A DNA stretch of 33,596 nt from S010-25 sp964441285 (GTDB taxonomy: Bacteria > Pseudomonadota > Gammaproteobacteria > SZUA-229). Below are positions 16,017 through 25,122 of this stretch, one piece after another. The stretch lies in contig CAYTUK010000019.1 of NCBI GenBank assembly GCA_964441285.1, forward strand, positions 1 to 33,596. The letters are read 5' to 3'. The notes below the pieces were generated by a model. It saw only the letters and a program-made list of their open reading frames with translations, ran no database searches and was not told where the DNA came from. The position numbers were made by a program, and so were the translations under genes. The number at the start of each line of letters is the position of its first letter. Positions within the stretch are counted from its first letter, which is position 1.

Positions 16017-17273
16017 ATGACCGGCAAGACTGAACAACTCGGCACTGAACAAACAGCGACAGAATATACAGCAATGGATTATGCTGCTATGCCGGATAAA
16101 AACGGGCATTTTGGTATTTATGGCGGCATCTTTGCATCAGAAACCCTGATGCAGGCACTGGATGAACTGCTGAATGTTTATGAAAAAATAAAAACCGATA
16201 AAAATTTTCAGGCGCAGTTCGATTTAGATTTAGCACAATATGTTGGTCGTCCCAGCCCACTCTATTTTGCAGAGCGGCTGTCAAAACAAATGGGCGGCGC
16301 ACAGATTTTTCTTAAACGCGAAGATTTAAACCATACTGGTGCGCACAAGATTAATAACACCATTGGTCAGGGTCTGCTGGCAAAAATGATGGGCAAGACA
16401 CGTATTATTGCGGAAACCGGCGCGGGTCAGCATGGTGTTGCCTCAGCAACGGTGGCAGCGCGGCTCGGAATGAAATGCGTGGTTTATATGGGTGCAGAAG
16501 ATATTAAACGGCAGGCACCTAATGTTTATCGGATGAAATTACTGGGTGCAGAAGTCGTGGCAGTTGAATCGGGTTCGCGAACCTTAAAAGATGCACTTAA
16601 CGAAGCCATGCGAGACTGGGTTACCCATGTTGATGACACCTTTTATATTATTGGGACGGTTGCTGGCCCGCACCCCTATCCAGTGATGGTACGTGACTTT
16701 CAGGCTATTATTGGGCGCGAAGCCAAAGCACAGATGGCAGCACAATGTGGTTGCTTACCGGATGCACTGGTTGCTTGCGTGGGTGGTGGCTCGAATGCAA
16801 TTGGTCTGTTTCATTCTTTCCTCAGTGATAAAAGTGTGGCGATGGTTGGTGTTGAAGGTGGTGGTCTCGGACTGCAAAGTGGTCAACATGCGGCACCATT
16901 GTGTGCTGGCCGACCGGGCGTTTTACACGGTAATCGCACCTATTTGATGGAAGACAAAAATGGCCAGATTATTGAAACCCACTCAGTTTCAGCCGGGTTG
17001 GATTATCCGGGTGTGGGGCCGGAACATGCCTGGTTAAAAGACATTGGTCGTGTTAAATATGTGATTGCCACAGACGAAGAAGCATTACAGGCATTTCACA
17101 CCTTAACGCTTACAGAAGGCATTATCCCGGCGCTGGAATCCAGCCATGCTGTGGCTTATGGCATGAAACTGGCAGCAACCATGAACCCCGATCAGCGCAT
17201 TATCATTAATTTATCCGGGCGGGGGGATAAAGACATTAATACCATTGCAAGTATCGAAGGTATCAAACTGTGA
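16017..17273 (+). CDS. trpB: Tryptophan synthase beta chain
   Basis: PLP enzyme joining indole and serine. 418 residues; the PLP Lys is near residue 111 in GAHKINNTIGQG, and the phosphate-binding GGGSNAIG is present. Family proteins start close to the NGHFGIYGGIF segment, so the ATG at 16017 gives an extension of roughly 20 residues rich in Thr, Glu and Ala. In-frame ATGs at residues 20 and 25 are alternatives, and no strong ribosome site decides between them. It is coupled to trpA by overlap. Confidence 0.96.
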   Translation: MTGKTEQLGTEQTATEYTAMDYAAMPDKNGHFGIYGGIFASETLMQALDELLNVYEKIKTDKNFQAQFDLDLAQYVGRPSPLYFAERLSKQMGGAQIFLKREDLNHTGAHKINNTIGQGLLAKMMGKTRIIAETGAGQHGVASATVAARLGMKCVVYMGAEDIKRQAPNVYRMKLLGAEVVAVESGSRTLKDALNEAMRDWVTHVDDTFYIIGTVAGPHPYPVMVRDFQAIIGREAKAQMAAQCGCLPDALVACVGGGSNAIGLFHSFLSDKSVAMVGVEGGGLGLQSGQHAAPLCAGRPGVLHGNRTYLMEDKNGQIIETHSVSAGLDYPGVGPEHAWLKDIGRVKYVIATDEEALQAFHTLTLTEGIIPALESSHAVAYGMKLAATMNPDQRIIINLSGRGDKDINTIASIEGIKL

Positions 17274-18103
17274 GTCGATTAGCCTCTTGTTTTGCAGGAT
17301 TAAAAGCAGCCTCTCGTACCGCTCTGATTCCGTATGTGATGACATCCGATCCGTACCCTGAAATCACCTTACCGTTATTGCATGCCATGGTTGAAGCGGG
17401 TGCCGACATTATCGAGTTGGGCGCTCCATTTTCTGATCCGATGGCAGATGGCCCAGTTATTCAGGCCGCCGCTGAGCGCTCTCTCGCGCACAATACCAGT
17501 CTGCATGATGTCTTTAAAGTAGTAAATGAGTTTAGAAAACATAACAACTCAACCCCCGTTATAATCATGGGGTATCTGAATCCGATTGAAGTGATGGGCT
17601 ATGAAAACTTTGCCAGACAGGCGGCAGAGTCTGGTTTAGATGGCGTTATCACCGTTGACATGCCGCCGATTGAAGCCACCGACTATGTGGAAGCATTGAA
17701 ACAGTACGGGATTGATCCCGTGTTTCTACTGGCACCGACCAGCACAAAACAACGCATTAAGAAACTTGCCAGCATCGCCAGCGGTTTTGTGTATTATGTT
17801 TCACTGAAAGGAGTGACCGGTGCAGCCACACTGGATGTAAGCAGTGTTGAACAGAAGTTAAAAGAGATTAAACAGTATATTGATCTACCTATTGGTGTTG
17901 GTTTTGGTATTGGCAATGCCAAGTCTGCGGCAAAAGTAGCCGCCTGTGCGGATGCTGTGGTAGTCGGTAGTGTACTGGTTAAAAAAATGGCCAGGAGTGG
18001 AAAAAATCGAGAGAGAGAAAATTTAGCTGAACAAAGCGCTATAATAATTAAAGAAATCAGTGATATACTTTCTTCGATGCGCAGTGCTATGGATGCAGCC
18101 TGA
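17270..18103 (+). CDS. trpA: Tryptophan synthase alpha chain
   Basis: Cleaves indole-3-glycerol phosphate and channels indole to TrpB. 277 residues with the catalytic Glu at 49 (IIELGAPFSDPMADGP) and Asp at 60, matching the canonical numbering. The GTG start overlaps the trpB stop (GTGA), implying coupled translation and balanced subunits. The C-terminal tail after residue 240 is Arg/Glu-rich. trpE, G, D and C are not in the window. Confidence 0.97.
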   Translation: MSRLASCFAGLKAASRTALIPYVMTSDPYPEITLPLLHAMVEAGADIIELGAPFSDPMADGPVIQAAAERSLAHNTSLHDVFKVVNEFRKHNNSTPVIIMGYLNPIEVMGYENFARQAAESGLDGVITVDMPPIEATDYVEALKQYGIDPVFLLAPTSTKQRIKKLASIASGFVYYVSLKGVTGAATLDVSSVEQKLKEIKQYIDLPIGVGFGIGNAKSAAKVAACADAVVVGSVLVKKMARSGKNRERENLAEQSAIIIKEISDILSSMRSAMDAA

Positions 18104-18167
18104 GAATTTTTACTGAATTTAGTCGATCGAGTCGAGTCTGAATGAAGCATATAAAGGTAATTATCTA

Positions 18168-19043
18168 ATGAGTCTAAGCTGGTTTGAAAAACTGATGCCA
18201 ACCAGTATCAGAACGGATAGCAGTACTAAACGTGGCGTACCTGAAGGTTTGTGGACAAAGTGCCCTGCCTGTAATGCCGTGTTATATCGCGCTGAGCTTG
18301 AGCGTAATCTGGAAGTGTGCCCAAAATGCAATCACCACATGCGTGTCTTTGGGCGTAAGCGTCTAAAAATCTTTCTTGATGAGGGGCCTGTCGAGGAAAT
18401 TGGCGAAAATTTGTTACCATTTGATAAATTAAAATTCAGAGACAGCAAAAAATATAAAGACCGCTTATTGCAGGCACAGAAGAATACTGGTGAAAAAGAT
18501 GCACTGATTGCCTTAAAAGGAAAAGTGAAAGCGGTGCCGATTGTTGCCGTAGCATTTGATTTTCGTTTTATGGGTGGTTCGATGGGTTCTGTCGTGGGCG
18601 AGCGCTTTTTGCGTGCAGCAACGGTTGCGCTGACAGAGAACATCCCTTTTGTCTGTTTTTCTGCCTCTGGTGGTGCGCGTATGCAGGAAGCTCTATTTTC
18701 ATTGATGCAAATGGCAAAAACCAGCGCTGTACTGAATCGTCTGGCGCAGAATCGAGTACCCTTTATCTCTGTATTAACCGACCCAACGATGGGTGGTGTT
18801 TCAGCAAGTTTTGCCATGCTTGGCGATGTGCATATGGCAGAACCTAAAGCCTTGATTGGTTTCGCTGGACCGCGTGTGATTGAACAAACTGTGCGCGAAA
18901 AGTTGCCTGAAGGTTTTCAGCGTAGTGAATTTTTACTTGAACATGGGAGTATTGATATGGTGGTTGATCGGCGTGATTTGCGTGATCGTATTGCCAGCCT
19001 GGTGTTGATGTTAGCCAATAAACCTGCTGTACAGATAGCCTGA
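18168..19043 (+). CDS. accD: Acetyl-CoA carboxylase carboxyltransferase subunit beta
   Basis: Beta subunit of the carboxyltransferase making malonyl-CoA for fatty acids; partners with AccA. 291 residues. An N-terminal zinc ribbon has C32, C35, C51 and C54, and the crotonase-fold body shows CFSASGGARMQEALFSLMQM and SVLTDPTMGGVSASFA. The position between trp genes and folC is conserved in gammaproteobacteria. The start follows an AAAGG-type ribosome site. Confidence 0.97.
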   Translation: MSLSWFEKLMPTSIRTDSSTKRGVPEGLWTKCPACNAVLYRAELERNLEVCPKCNHHMRVFGRKRLKIFLDEGPVEEIGENLLPFDKLKFRDSKKYKDRLLQAQKNTGEKDALIALKGKVKAVPIVAVAFDFRFMGGSMGSVVGERFLRAATVALTENIPFVCFSASGGARMQEALFSLMQMAKTSAVLNRLAQNRVPFISVLTDPTMGGVSASFAMLGDVHMAEPKALIGFAGPRVIEQTVREKLPEGFQRSEFLLEHGSIDMVVDRRDLRDRIASLVLMLANKPAVQIA

Positions 19044-19121
19044 TTTCTAATACTTGCCGGACTATTTCTGAGCGCTGCCTGGACACGTTGTGAATAGCCT
19101 CTGTTATTCTGCCCACGCGAC

Positions 19122-19175
19122 TATAATTTTGAGCCGATGCGTATTATGATTAACAGGGTAACAGCGTAACGCATC
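19122..19175 (+). promoter_or_regulatory. folC promoter -10 and leader hairpin candidate
   Basis: A perfect TATAAT lies at 19122-19127 without a recognisable -35. Just downstream, GATGCGT (19136-19142) and ACGCATC (19169-19175) are a perfect 7-bp inverted pair spanning nearly the whole leader before the GTG start at 19186. It could influence folC expression, but a hairpin with a 26-nt loop may also be incidental. Confidence 0.3.
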
Positions 19176-19185
19176 TATTCGTACT

Positions 19186-20475
19186 GTGAGATTTAATCAC
19201 CTTAATGATTGGCTAAGCTGGCAGGAAAGCCTTAATCCGGCAGGGATTGACCTTGGTCTTGAGCGTGTCTCAACCGTTTTAGCGCAGTCAGGTTTAGCTG
19301 CAACCTTCGCCTGCCCAATTATTACCGTGGCGGGCACCAATGGCAAAGGTTCTGTGGTGGCAATGCTTGAAGCCATTGCATTATCAGCACAGCTAACAGT
19401 TTGTAGTTATACCTCACCACATTTATTTAAATACAATGAACGCATCCGCATTAATAATCAGCCATTGGACGACAGGGTAATTTGTGAAGCTTTCGAGCGT
19501 ATTGATCAGGCGCGTGGCAGTGAAGCTTTAACGTATTTTGAATTTTCCACTTTAGCCGCGCTGGATATTTTTAGTCGCTGTGGTGCCGATCTGGTTGTGC
19601 TGGAGGTTGGCCTGGGTGGACGTCTGGATGCAGTGAACGTGATGCAGCCATCAGTTTCGATCATTACTTCGATTGATATTGATCATATTGACTGGTTAGG
19701 TGACAACAGAGAGAGTATTGGTCGCGAAAAAGCCGGCATTTTTCGTGCGAATACGCTGGCAATCTGTGGCGATGCCAACCCGCCTACCAGCCTTTATCAG
19801 GTCGCTGAGCAGGTGGGCACGAATTTAAAAGTTGTGACAAAGGACTATAATTATCAGCTACAGGGTCAGCACTGGAATTTGTCTAGCCCTTTTGGTGATT
19901 TATCCAATTTGCCAGTACCGTCACTTGTCGGCAAATTTCAACTGGGTAACGCTGCTACAGCAATTCTGGCGTTACAGTCTTTAAAGGAGGATATAAAAAT
20001 TTCATCACTGGCGATTAAGCATGGGTTAGAACAGTGCCAGTTGAGGGCGCATTTTGAAACTTTATGCACGTCACCTCTAGTGCAGGTTGATGTGGCGCAT
20101 AACCCACATGCTGCTGTGGCACTGGTTTCGCAGTTGGCGGCATCTGCGTACAGCGCGCAAGGTAAATGTTATGCGATTATTGGCATGTTAGCCGATAAAG
20201 CTGTTGAACAGGTAGTCGATATACTCGCACCAGATGTTGATGAATGGTGTGTCGCTGGTTTGTCGGCGACCCCCCGAGGGTTGAGTGAGATTGAATTACG
20301 AAAACGTATTCAGAACAAATTAACAAATGTTAAACTACAGAGTGCAGGGACAGTCAAACAAGCCTGTGAGCTGGTGATGAAACAAATGACTAAAAACGAC
20401 AGAGTTATCGCCTTTGGTTCTTTTTATACGGCATCCGAAGTGATTAAATATTTTGAGAATAATGACCAGTTATAA
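19186..20475 (+). CDS. folC: Bifunctional folylpolyglutamate / dihydrofolate synthase
   Basis: Adds glutamate to dihydropteroate and folates. 429 residues, Mur-ligase-like. The P-loop is VAGTNGKGSVVAMLEAI (about residues 47-63), then YTSPHLFKYNERIRIN, EVGLGGRLDAVN and the SIDIDHIDWLGD segment. The second domain includes VDVAHNPHAAVALVSQL. The GTG at 19186 gives the expected N-terminus (FNHLNDWLSWQESLNP) but has no clear ribosome site. It is followed closely by the SPOR gene. Confidence 0.95.
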   Translation: MRFNHLNDWLSWQESLNPAGIDLGLERVSTVLAQSGLAATFACPIITVAGTNGKGSVVAMLEAIALSAQLTVCSYTSPHLFKYNERIRINNQPLDDRVICEAFERIDQARGSEALTYFEFSTLAALDIFSRCGADLVVLEVGLGGRLDAVNVMQPSVSIITSIDIDHIDWLGDNRESIGREKAGIFRANTLAICGDANPPTSLYQVAEQVGTNLKVVTKDYNYQLQGQHWNLSSPFGDLSNLPVPSLVGKFQLGNAATAILALQSLKEDIKISSLAIKHGLEQCQLRAHFETLCTSPLVQVDVAHNPHAAVALVSQLAASAYSAQGKCYAIIGMLADKAVEQVVDILAPDVDEWCVAGLSATPRGLSEIELRKRIQNKLTNVKLQSAGTVKQACELVMKQMTKNDRVIAFGSFYTASEVIKYFENNDQL

Positions 20476-20499
20476 CAACTGGATGAGTGATTTATACTG

Positions 20500-21015
20500 A
20501 TGGATCCCAGATTACTACAACGCATTGTTGGCGCGGCGGTACTGGTTGCGCTGGCGGTTATATTTATCCCCGCGTTACTCGACGGTTCCGGTTACAAATC
20601 CCGGCAATTACAGCATATTCAGTTTAAACCTGAACCCCACTTCCCACCATTAAGCCAGCAACGGCCGCCACGGATAAAGTCGCCATTAACTGCCGTGCGG
20701 GATGAACAAATTAAAAAACGGGCTGAGAAAAAAACAAGCAATAAGGTGGTTACAAAGCCTGATCGTGCCAGCCGACCATTACAGGCCTTTGCGCTACAGG
20801 CGGGTACGTTTGACAACAGCGCTAATGCAAGAAAATTACGTGATAAATTAAGAAAAATGGGGTATGTCAGTTTTTTAACTACTAAGGTTAAAAAAGGCAA
20901 AAAGAATTACAAAGTTCGGATTGGGCCCGAACTGGAAAGAAATACGCTGGAAAAAATCAGAATAAAACTTAAAAAACGCTATAAAATTAATGCTTATGTG
21001 GTGAACTACCCTTAA
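20500..21015 (+). CDS. DedD-like SPOR-domain membrane protein
   Basis: A 171-residue protein with one N-terminal membrane helix (about 7-27, RIVGAAVLVALAVIFIPALL), a basic, Pro-rich periplasmic linker, and a C-terminal SPOR domain (about 100-171, FALQAGTFDNSANARKLRDK). SPOR domains bind denuded septal glycan, and DedD-type proteins assist cell division. Its place between folC and cvpA is the conserved dedD position, though sequence similarity to E. coli DedD outside the SPOR domain is low. The start is 24 nt after folC. Confidence 0.9.
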   Translation: MDPRLLQRIVGAAVLVALAVIFIPALLDGSGYKSRQLQHIQFKPEPHFPPLSQQRPPRIKSPLTAVRDEQIKKRAEKKTSNKVVTKPDRASRPLQAFALQAGTFDNSANARKLRDKLRKMGYVSFLTTKVKKGKKNYKVRIGPELERNTLEKIRIKLKKRYKINAYVVNYP

Positions 21016-21045
21016 TTATTTCCTACTCACTGAGTCTGAGCCGCG

Positions 21046-21051
21046 TATAAT
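21046..21051 (+). promoter_or_regulatory. Possible -10 box upstream of cvpA
   Basis: A perfect TATAAT lies 45 nt before the cvpA ATG in a short intergenic gap. No convincing -35 is seen at 16-18 nt spacing, so this is a weak call. Confidence 0.2.
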
Positions 21052-21096
21052 ATTATCCTGCGGGTAAATACAACTATTTAATTAAAGAATAACTCT

Positions 21097-21579
21097 ATGA
21101 CAGTCGTTGATATTATTATTATTGTAGTGATTGCGTTATCTGCACTATTCAGCCTAATGCGTGGATTTGTGAAGGAAGCTATCTCATTGGCAACCTGGGT
21201 TATTGCCATCTGGGTGGCGGCAACGTTTGCGCCAAAGTTGTCGACAATGTTATCGAGTAGCATTGATTCGGAGGCTGTCAGGCAGGCGGTTGGATTCGGA
21301 GTATTATTTATTTTAACTTTGATCGTTGGTGGACTGGTTAATTTCATGGTTAGCCAGGCAGTAAAAAAAACCGGATTATCGGGTGCGGATCGGATTTTTG
21401 GTGTTGTATTTGGGGTTATTCGAGGTGGTCTTCTCATTGTTGTATTCGTAGTGATAAGCGGCCTGACCGCATTGCCTGCAACACAGTGGTGGAAGGGCTC
21501 TATGCTCTTACCGTGGTTTGAAAATACCGCCATCGTATTACAGAACTATATGCCTGGGAACCTGCATTTATCTTACTAG
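21097..21579 (+). CDS. cvpA: CvpA family membrane protein
   Basis: A 160-residue inner-membrane protein with about four membrane helices and the family opening VDIIIIVVIALSALFSLMRGFVKEA. CvpA was named for colicin V production and is associated with envelope integrity; its biochemical role is unclear. It precedes purF, as in most gammaproteobacteria, with a 101-nt gap. Confidence 0.95.
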   Translation: MTVVDIIIIVVIALSALFSLMRGFVKEAISLATWVIAIWVAATFAPKLSTMLSSSIDSEAVRQAVGFGVLFILTLIVGGLVNFMVSQAVKKTGLSGADRIFGVVFGVIRGGLLIVVFVVISGLTALPATQWWKGSMLLPWFENTAIVLQNYMPGNLHLSY

Positions 21580-21680
21580 GTTCAATGATTGAGTCAGATC
21601 AGAGTTACCTGGGGTTTAAGCCTTAAAATTAAGCCATCGAAGCAAACAGAACCTGACTAGGACAAAAAGAGAGACAGATT

Positions 21681-23177
21681 ATGTGTGGAATTGCCGGCAT
21701 TGTTGCTGCAAGTGATGTTAATTTAGATTTATATGATGCTCTGTCCGTTCTACAGCACCGAGGTCAGGATGCTGCGGGTATCACCACCTGCGACAATGGT
21801 CGGTTTTATTTACGCAAAGGCAATGGCCTGGTTCGAGATGTTTTTTTAAGCAAACATATGCAGCAATTGCCCGGAAATATGGGTATTGCTCATGTGCGTT
21901 ACCCCACTGCGGGTTGTTCCTCTTCTGCCGAAGCGCAGCCACTTTATGTGAACTCACCGTATGGCATTGCGTTAGCGCATAACGGTAATCTGACCAATGC
22001 AGAAACGCTAAAGAAAGAGCTGTTTATGTCAGACCTGCGGCATCTGAATACAGAATCAGACAGTGAAGTTCTGCTGAATATTTTAGCGCATGAGCTCCAG
22101 ATGAAAGTCAAACTTGAATTTGATGTTCGGGCCATTTTTGCAGCAGTGGCATCGATTCATCAGCGTTGTCGTGGCGGTTACGCCGTGGTTGCCATGATTG
22201 TGGGTAAAGGTATTCTTGCTATCCGTGACCCGCATGGTCTACGTCCACTGGTTTATGGAAAACGTATCGGTGAGAATGGCGTAGATTACATGGTCGCTTC
22301 TGAAAGCGTGGCTTTACAGTCGCAGGGTTTTGAGCTGGTGCGCGATGTTAAACCAGGCGAGGCGCTGTTTATCGATGCTGCGGGTAAACTGCATACCCAA
22401 CAATGTGCACAGAATCCTGAGCTGGAATCCTGCATTTTTGAGTATGTTTATTTCGCCCGACCAGATTCCATTATAGATGGTGTGCTGGTTTATAAAGCAC
22501 GGTTACGGATGGGGCAGACTTTGGTGCAGAAAATACTGCGCGAACACCCTGAGCATGATATTGATGTAGTTATTCCCATCCCGGATACAAGTCGCAGCAC
22601 TGCACTGGAAGTGGCTTATCACCTCAACGTGAAATACCGCGAAGGTTTTGTTAAAAATCGCTACATTGGTCGTACCTTCATTATGCCGGGACAGAAACAA
22701 CGCAAAAAATCGGTGCGCCAGAAATTGAACCCGATTGACCTTGAGTTTAAAGGTAAAAATGTTTTGTTGGTGGATGATTCTATTGTGCGTGGAACCACCT
22801 CAAAACAGATTGTTCAGATGGCACGCGAGTCGGGTGCGAATAAAGTTTACCTGGCCTCTGCTGCACCACCGGTACGTTACCCAAACGTTTATGGTATCGA
22901 TATGGCGGCCCATGACGAATTTGTTGCACACAATCGTGATATAAATGAGATTACCGAAATTATTGGTGCAGACTGGTTAATCTATCAGGATCTTGAAGAC
23001 CTGAAAGAAGCCGTGCGTAAAGGCAATAAATTACTGAAAAATTTTGACTGCTCCTGTTTTGATGGTAAATACGTAACACAAGATGTGGATGAAGAGTATT
23101 TTAAATATTTAAGTGCATTACGCAATGATGCTGCAAAAAGTCTGCGTAAACGCCAGTTAAAATCAGTACAGTTATAA
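21681..23177 (+). CDS. purF: Amidophosphoribosyltransferase
   Basis: First committed step of purine synthesis: transfers the glutamine amide to PRPP. 498 residues. After Met removal the nucleophile is the first Cys (MCGIAGIVAAS). The glutaminase domain includes LQHRGQDAAGI and GIAHVRYPTAG, and the PRTase PRPP loop is VLLVDDSIVRGTTSKQI. The C-terminus is normal for the gammaproteobacterial enzyme. A YkuD-type gene follows after 27 nt, then metZ. Confidence 0.97.
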   Translation: MCGIAGIVAASDVNLDLYDALSVLQHRGQDAAGITTCDNGRFYLRKGNGLVRDVFLSKHMQQLPGNMGIAHVRYPTAGCSSSAEAQPLYVNSPYGIALAHNGNLTNAETLKKELFMSDLRHLNTESDSEVLLNILAHELQMKVKLEFDVRAIFAAVASIHQRCRGGYAVVAMIVGKGILAIRDPHGLRPLVYGKRIGENGVDYMVASESVALQSQGFELVRDVKPGEALFIDAAGKLHTQQCAQNPELESCIFEYVYFARPDSIIDGVLVYKARLRMGQTLVQKILREHPEHDIDVVIPIPDTSRSTALEVAYHLNVKYREGFVKNRYIGRTFIMPGQKQRKKSVRQKLNPIDLEFKGKNVLLVDDSIVRGTTSKQIVQMARESGANKVYLASAAPPVRYPNVYGIDMAAHDEFVAHNRDINEITEIIGADWLIYQDLEDLKEAVRKGNKLLKNFDCSCFDGKYVTQDVDEEYFKYLSALRNDAAKSLRKRQLKSVQL

Positions 23178-23204
23178 TTTGGTATCGCTATAATCAGGTG
23201 GCAA

Positions 23205-23693
23205 ATGAGTTCAGTTATCGTCAATATTGAAAAACAACGTCTTACTCTGCTCGATGAAAATGCGAAGATATTGCAGGAATACCCTGTATCGACATCAAAA
23301 TACGGCACCGGCAGCCAGAATGGAAGTGAGAAAACCCCGACGGGTTTGCATCGTATTGCAGATAAATTTGGTGGTGCAATGCCAGTAAATGAAGTCTTTA
23401 TCGGGCGCTTGCCGCACGGTAATCTGGAGGAATGTATCGAACGCGGTGTTGATTTACCGGATGATGTAATAATGAGCCGCATACTCTGGCTCGAAGGCAT
23501 GGAACCAGGCCGTAACAAAGGCGGGTATGTTGATAGCTACCAACGGTATATTTATATTCATGGAACCAATCATGAAGAGGAAGTGGGTAAGCCTGCGTCC
23601 ATAGGTTGTATTCGAATGTGTAACAACGATATTGTAGAACTTTACCGCCTGGTTGACGTTGGCAGTGAAGTAAATATTATTGAAACCGAATAA
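23205..23693 (+). CDS. YkuD-fold L,D-transpeptidase-like protein without signal peptide
   Basis: A 162-residue protein that is almost entirely a YkuD catalytic domain. The catalytic motif is present: H119 (IYIHGTNHEEE), S132, G134, C135 and R137 in ASIGCIRM. The family forms or remodels 3-3 crosslinks in peptidoglycan. The start is fixed by AGGTGG just before the ATG and by a stop codon 10 codons upstream with no other start, so no signal peptide or anchor is encoded. Short leaderless YkuD proteins exist in pseudomonads, with unclear function. The gaps of 27 nt to purF and 20 nt to metZ suggest one transcript. Confidence 0.9.
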   Translation: MSSVIVNIEKQRLTLLDENAKILQEYPVSTSKYGTGSQNGSEKTPTGLHRIADKFGGAMPVNEVFIGRLPHGNLEECIERGVDLPDDVIMSRILWLEGMEPGRNKGGYVDSYQRYIYIHGTNHEEEVGKPASIGCIRMCNNDIVELYRLVDVGSEVNIIETE

Positions 23694-23713
23694 ACCTTTT
23701 AAGAGAAGAAATA

Positions 23714-24916
23714 ATGACAATACCTGCCGATGATCACAAAAATGGCAAATTTACCGATTGTGGGTTTGCCACCCGTGCGGTGCGTGAAGGTTATGTGCGC
23801 AGCCATGAAAACGAACATGATGAAGCCATTTTTCCTACTTCAAGTTTTGTGTTTGATAGCGCAGCCGATGCCGCAGCGCGTTTTTCCGGTGAAATACCGG
23901 GGAATATTTATTCACGCTTTACCAATCCAACGGTAACAACATTTGAACAACGGCTGGCATCGCTGGAAGGCGCAGAGCGTTGTGTTGCTACCGCATCAGG
24001 TATGGCCGCTATTACCGCAACATTTATTGGTTTGCTGAAAGCGGGAGATCATATTGTTTCTTCGCGCAGTATTTTTGGTACTACAACAATACTACTGACC
24101 AATTTTATGGCGAAACTGGCTATTACAACCAGTTTTGTTGAACTGTCTGATTTGCAGGCGTGGGCAGCGGCAATAAAACCTGAAACAAAATTACTGTTTT
24201 TAGAAACACCATCAAACCCATTGACTGAACTGGTCGATATTTCAGCGCTTGCCGAAATTGCCCATAAACACGGTTGCCTGCTGGTGGTGGATAACTGCCT
24301 GTGTACCCCCGCGTTGCAACAGCCGCTGGCATTGGGTGCCGACATTGTTATTCATTCCGCCACCAAATACATTGATGGACAGGGGCGTTGTATGGGTGGC
24401 GCAGTGTGCGGTACCCATGATGTTGTCGGTGACGGCGTTTACAGTTTTTTACGCACCACCGGCCCGACCATGAGCACATTTAATGCCTGGGTGTTTTTAA
24501 AAGGGCTGGAAACGCTAAAGTTGCGGATGCATGCGCACAGTGCAGCAGCGCTACAACTGGCGCAATGGCTGGAACAACAACCACAGGTTAAGCAGGTGTA
24601 CTATCCTGGGTTGGAAAGCCACCCGCAACACGAACTGGCAAAACAGCAGCAGTCGGCGTTCGGCGGGTTGTTATCGTTTGAACTAAATGGCGGGAAAGAA
24701 GAAGGCTGGCGGCTGGTTGATGCCACGCGTATTATTTCGATCACTGCCAACCTGGGCGATACCAAATCCACCATCACTCACCCGGCAACAACCACGCATG
24801 GGCGTTTAACGCCAGAACAACGCCAGGATGCAGGTATTTCAGATGGGCTGATTCGTATTGCGGTTGGACTGGAAGACATTGAAGATATTAAAACAGATCT
24901 TTTACGTGGTATGTAG
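23714..24916 (+). CDS. metZ: O-succinylhomoserine sulfhydrylase
   Basis: PLP enzyme of the Cys/Met-metabolism family making homocysteine directly from O-succinylhomoserine and sulfide. 400 residues; the PLP Lys is near K218 in HSATKYIDGQGR, and RFTNPTVTTFEQRLASLEGA and TASGMAAITATF are family motifs. The position after purF is the one occupied by metZ in Pseudomonas, which supports MetZ over cystathionine gamma-synthase. Homoserine for it derives from the asd branch in this same window. Confidence 0.94.
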   Translation: MTIPADDHKNGKFTDCGFATRAVREGYVRSHENEHDEAIFPTSSFVFDSAADAAARFSGEIPGNIYSRFTNPTVTTFEQRLASLEGAERCVATASGMAAITATFIGLLKAGDHIVSSRSIFGTTTILLTNFMAKLAITTSFVELSDLQAWAAAIKPETKLLFLETPSNPLTELVDISALAEIAHKHGCLLVVDNCLCTPALQQPLALGADIVIHSATKYIDGQGRCMGGAVCGTHDVVGDGVYSFLRTTGPTMSTFNAWVFLKGLETLKLRMHAHSAAALQLAQWLEQQPQVKQVYYPGLESHPQHELAKQQQSAFGGLLSFELNGGKEEGWRLVDATRIISITANLGDTKSTITHPATTTHGRLTPEQRQDAGISDGLIRIAVGLEDIEDIKTDLLRGM

Positions 24917-25122
24917 GAAAATTGTCGCAGTTGATGGCGAGTACCCTGTGCCGCAATGATGTGAGCAGAATAACAAAAATAGTGTTCCCCAATTTTGATG
25001 TTTTAGTCACGGCAAAGCCGTAGCAGCCATGTTGCAGGGTGCGTTAAGTAGCGGTGCTTCATATCGAATTTGACGTGGTCAGGGTTAAAAGACTGTCTTT
25101 ATCGCGGTTTGGTCATTCAAAC
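24917..25122. other. metZ-CDGSH intergenic region (convergent)
   Basis: 206 nt between two convergent genes. It contains a small hairpin, ACGGC-AAA-GCCGT at 25009-25021, and a GC-richer stretch with 'gcagggtgcgtta' (25035-25047) that resembles dispersed intergenic repeats known in proteobacteria. No clear terminator with a T-tract and no small gene is seen. Confidence 0.4.

Noticed and set aside
18332..18817. 161-codon minus-strand open frame inside accD
   Set aside because: Antisense shadow of a well-conserved gene whose zinc ribbon and catalytic motifs are clear on the other strand.
22985..23518. 177-codon minus-strand open frame spanning the purF end and the YkuD gene
   Set aside because: Both genes underneath are certain, and the antisense product shows no recognisable features.
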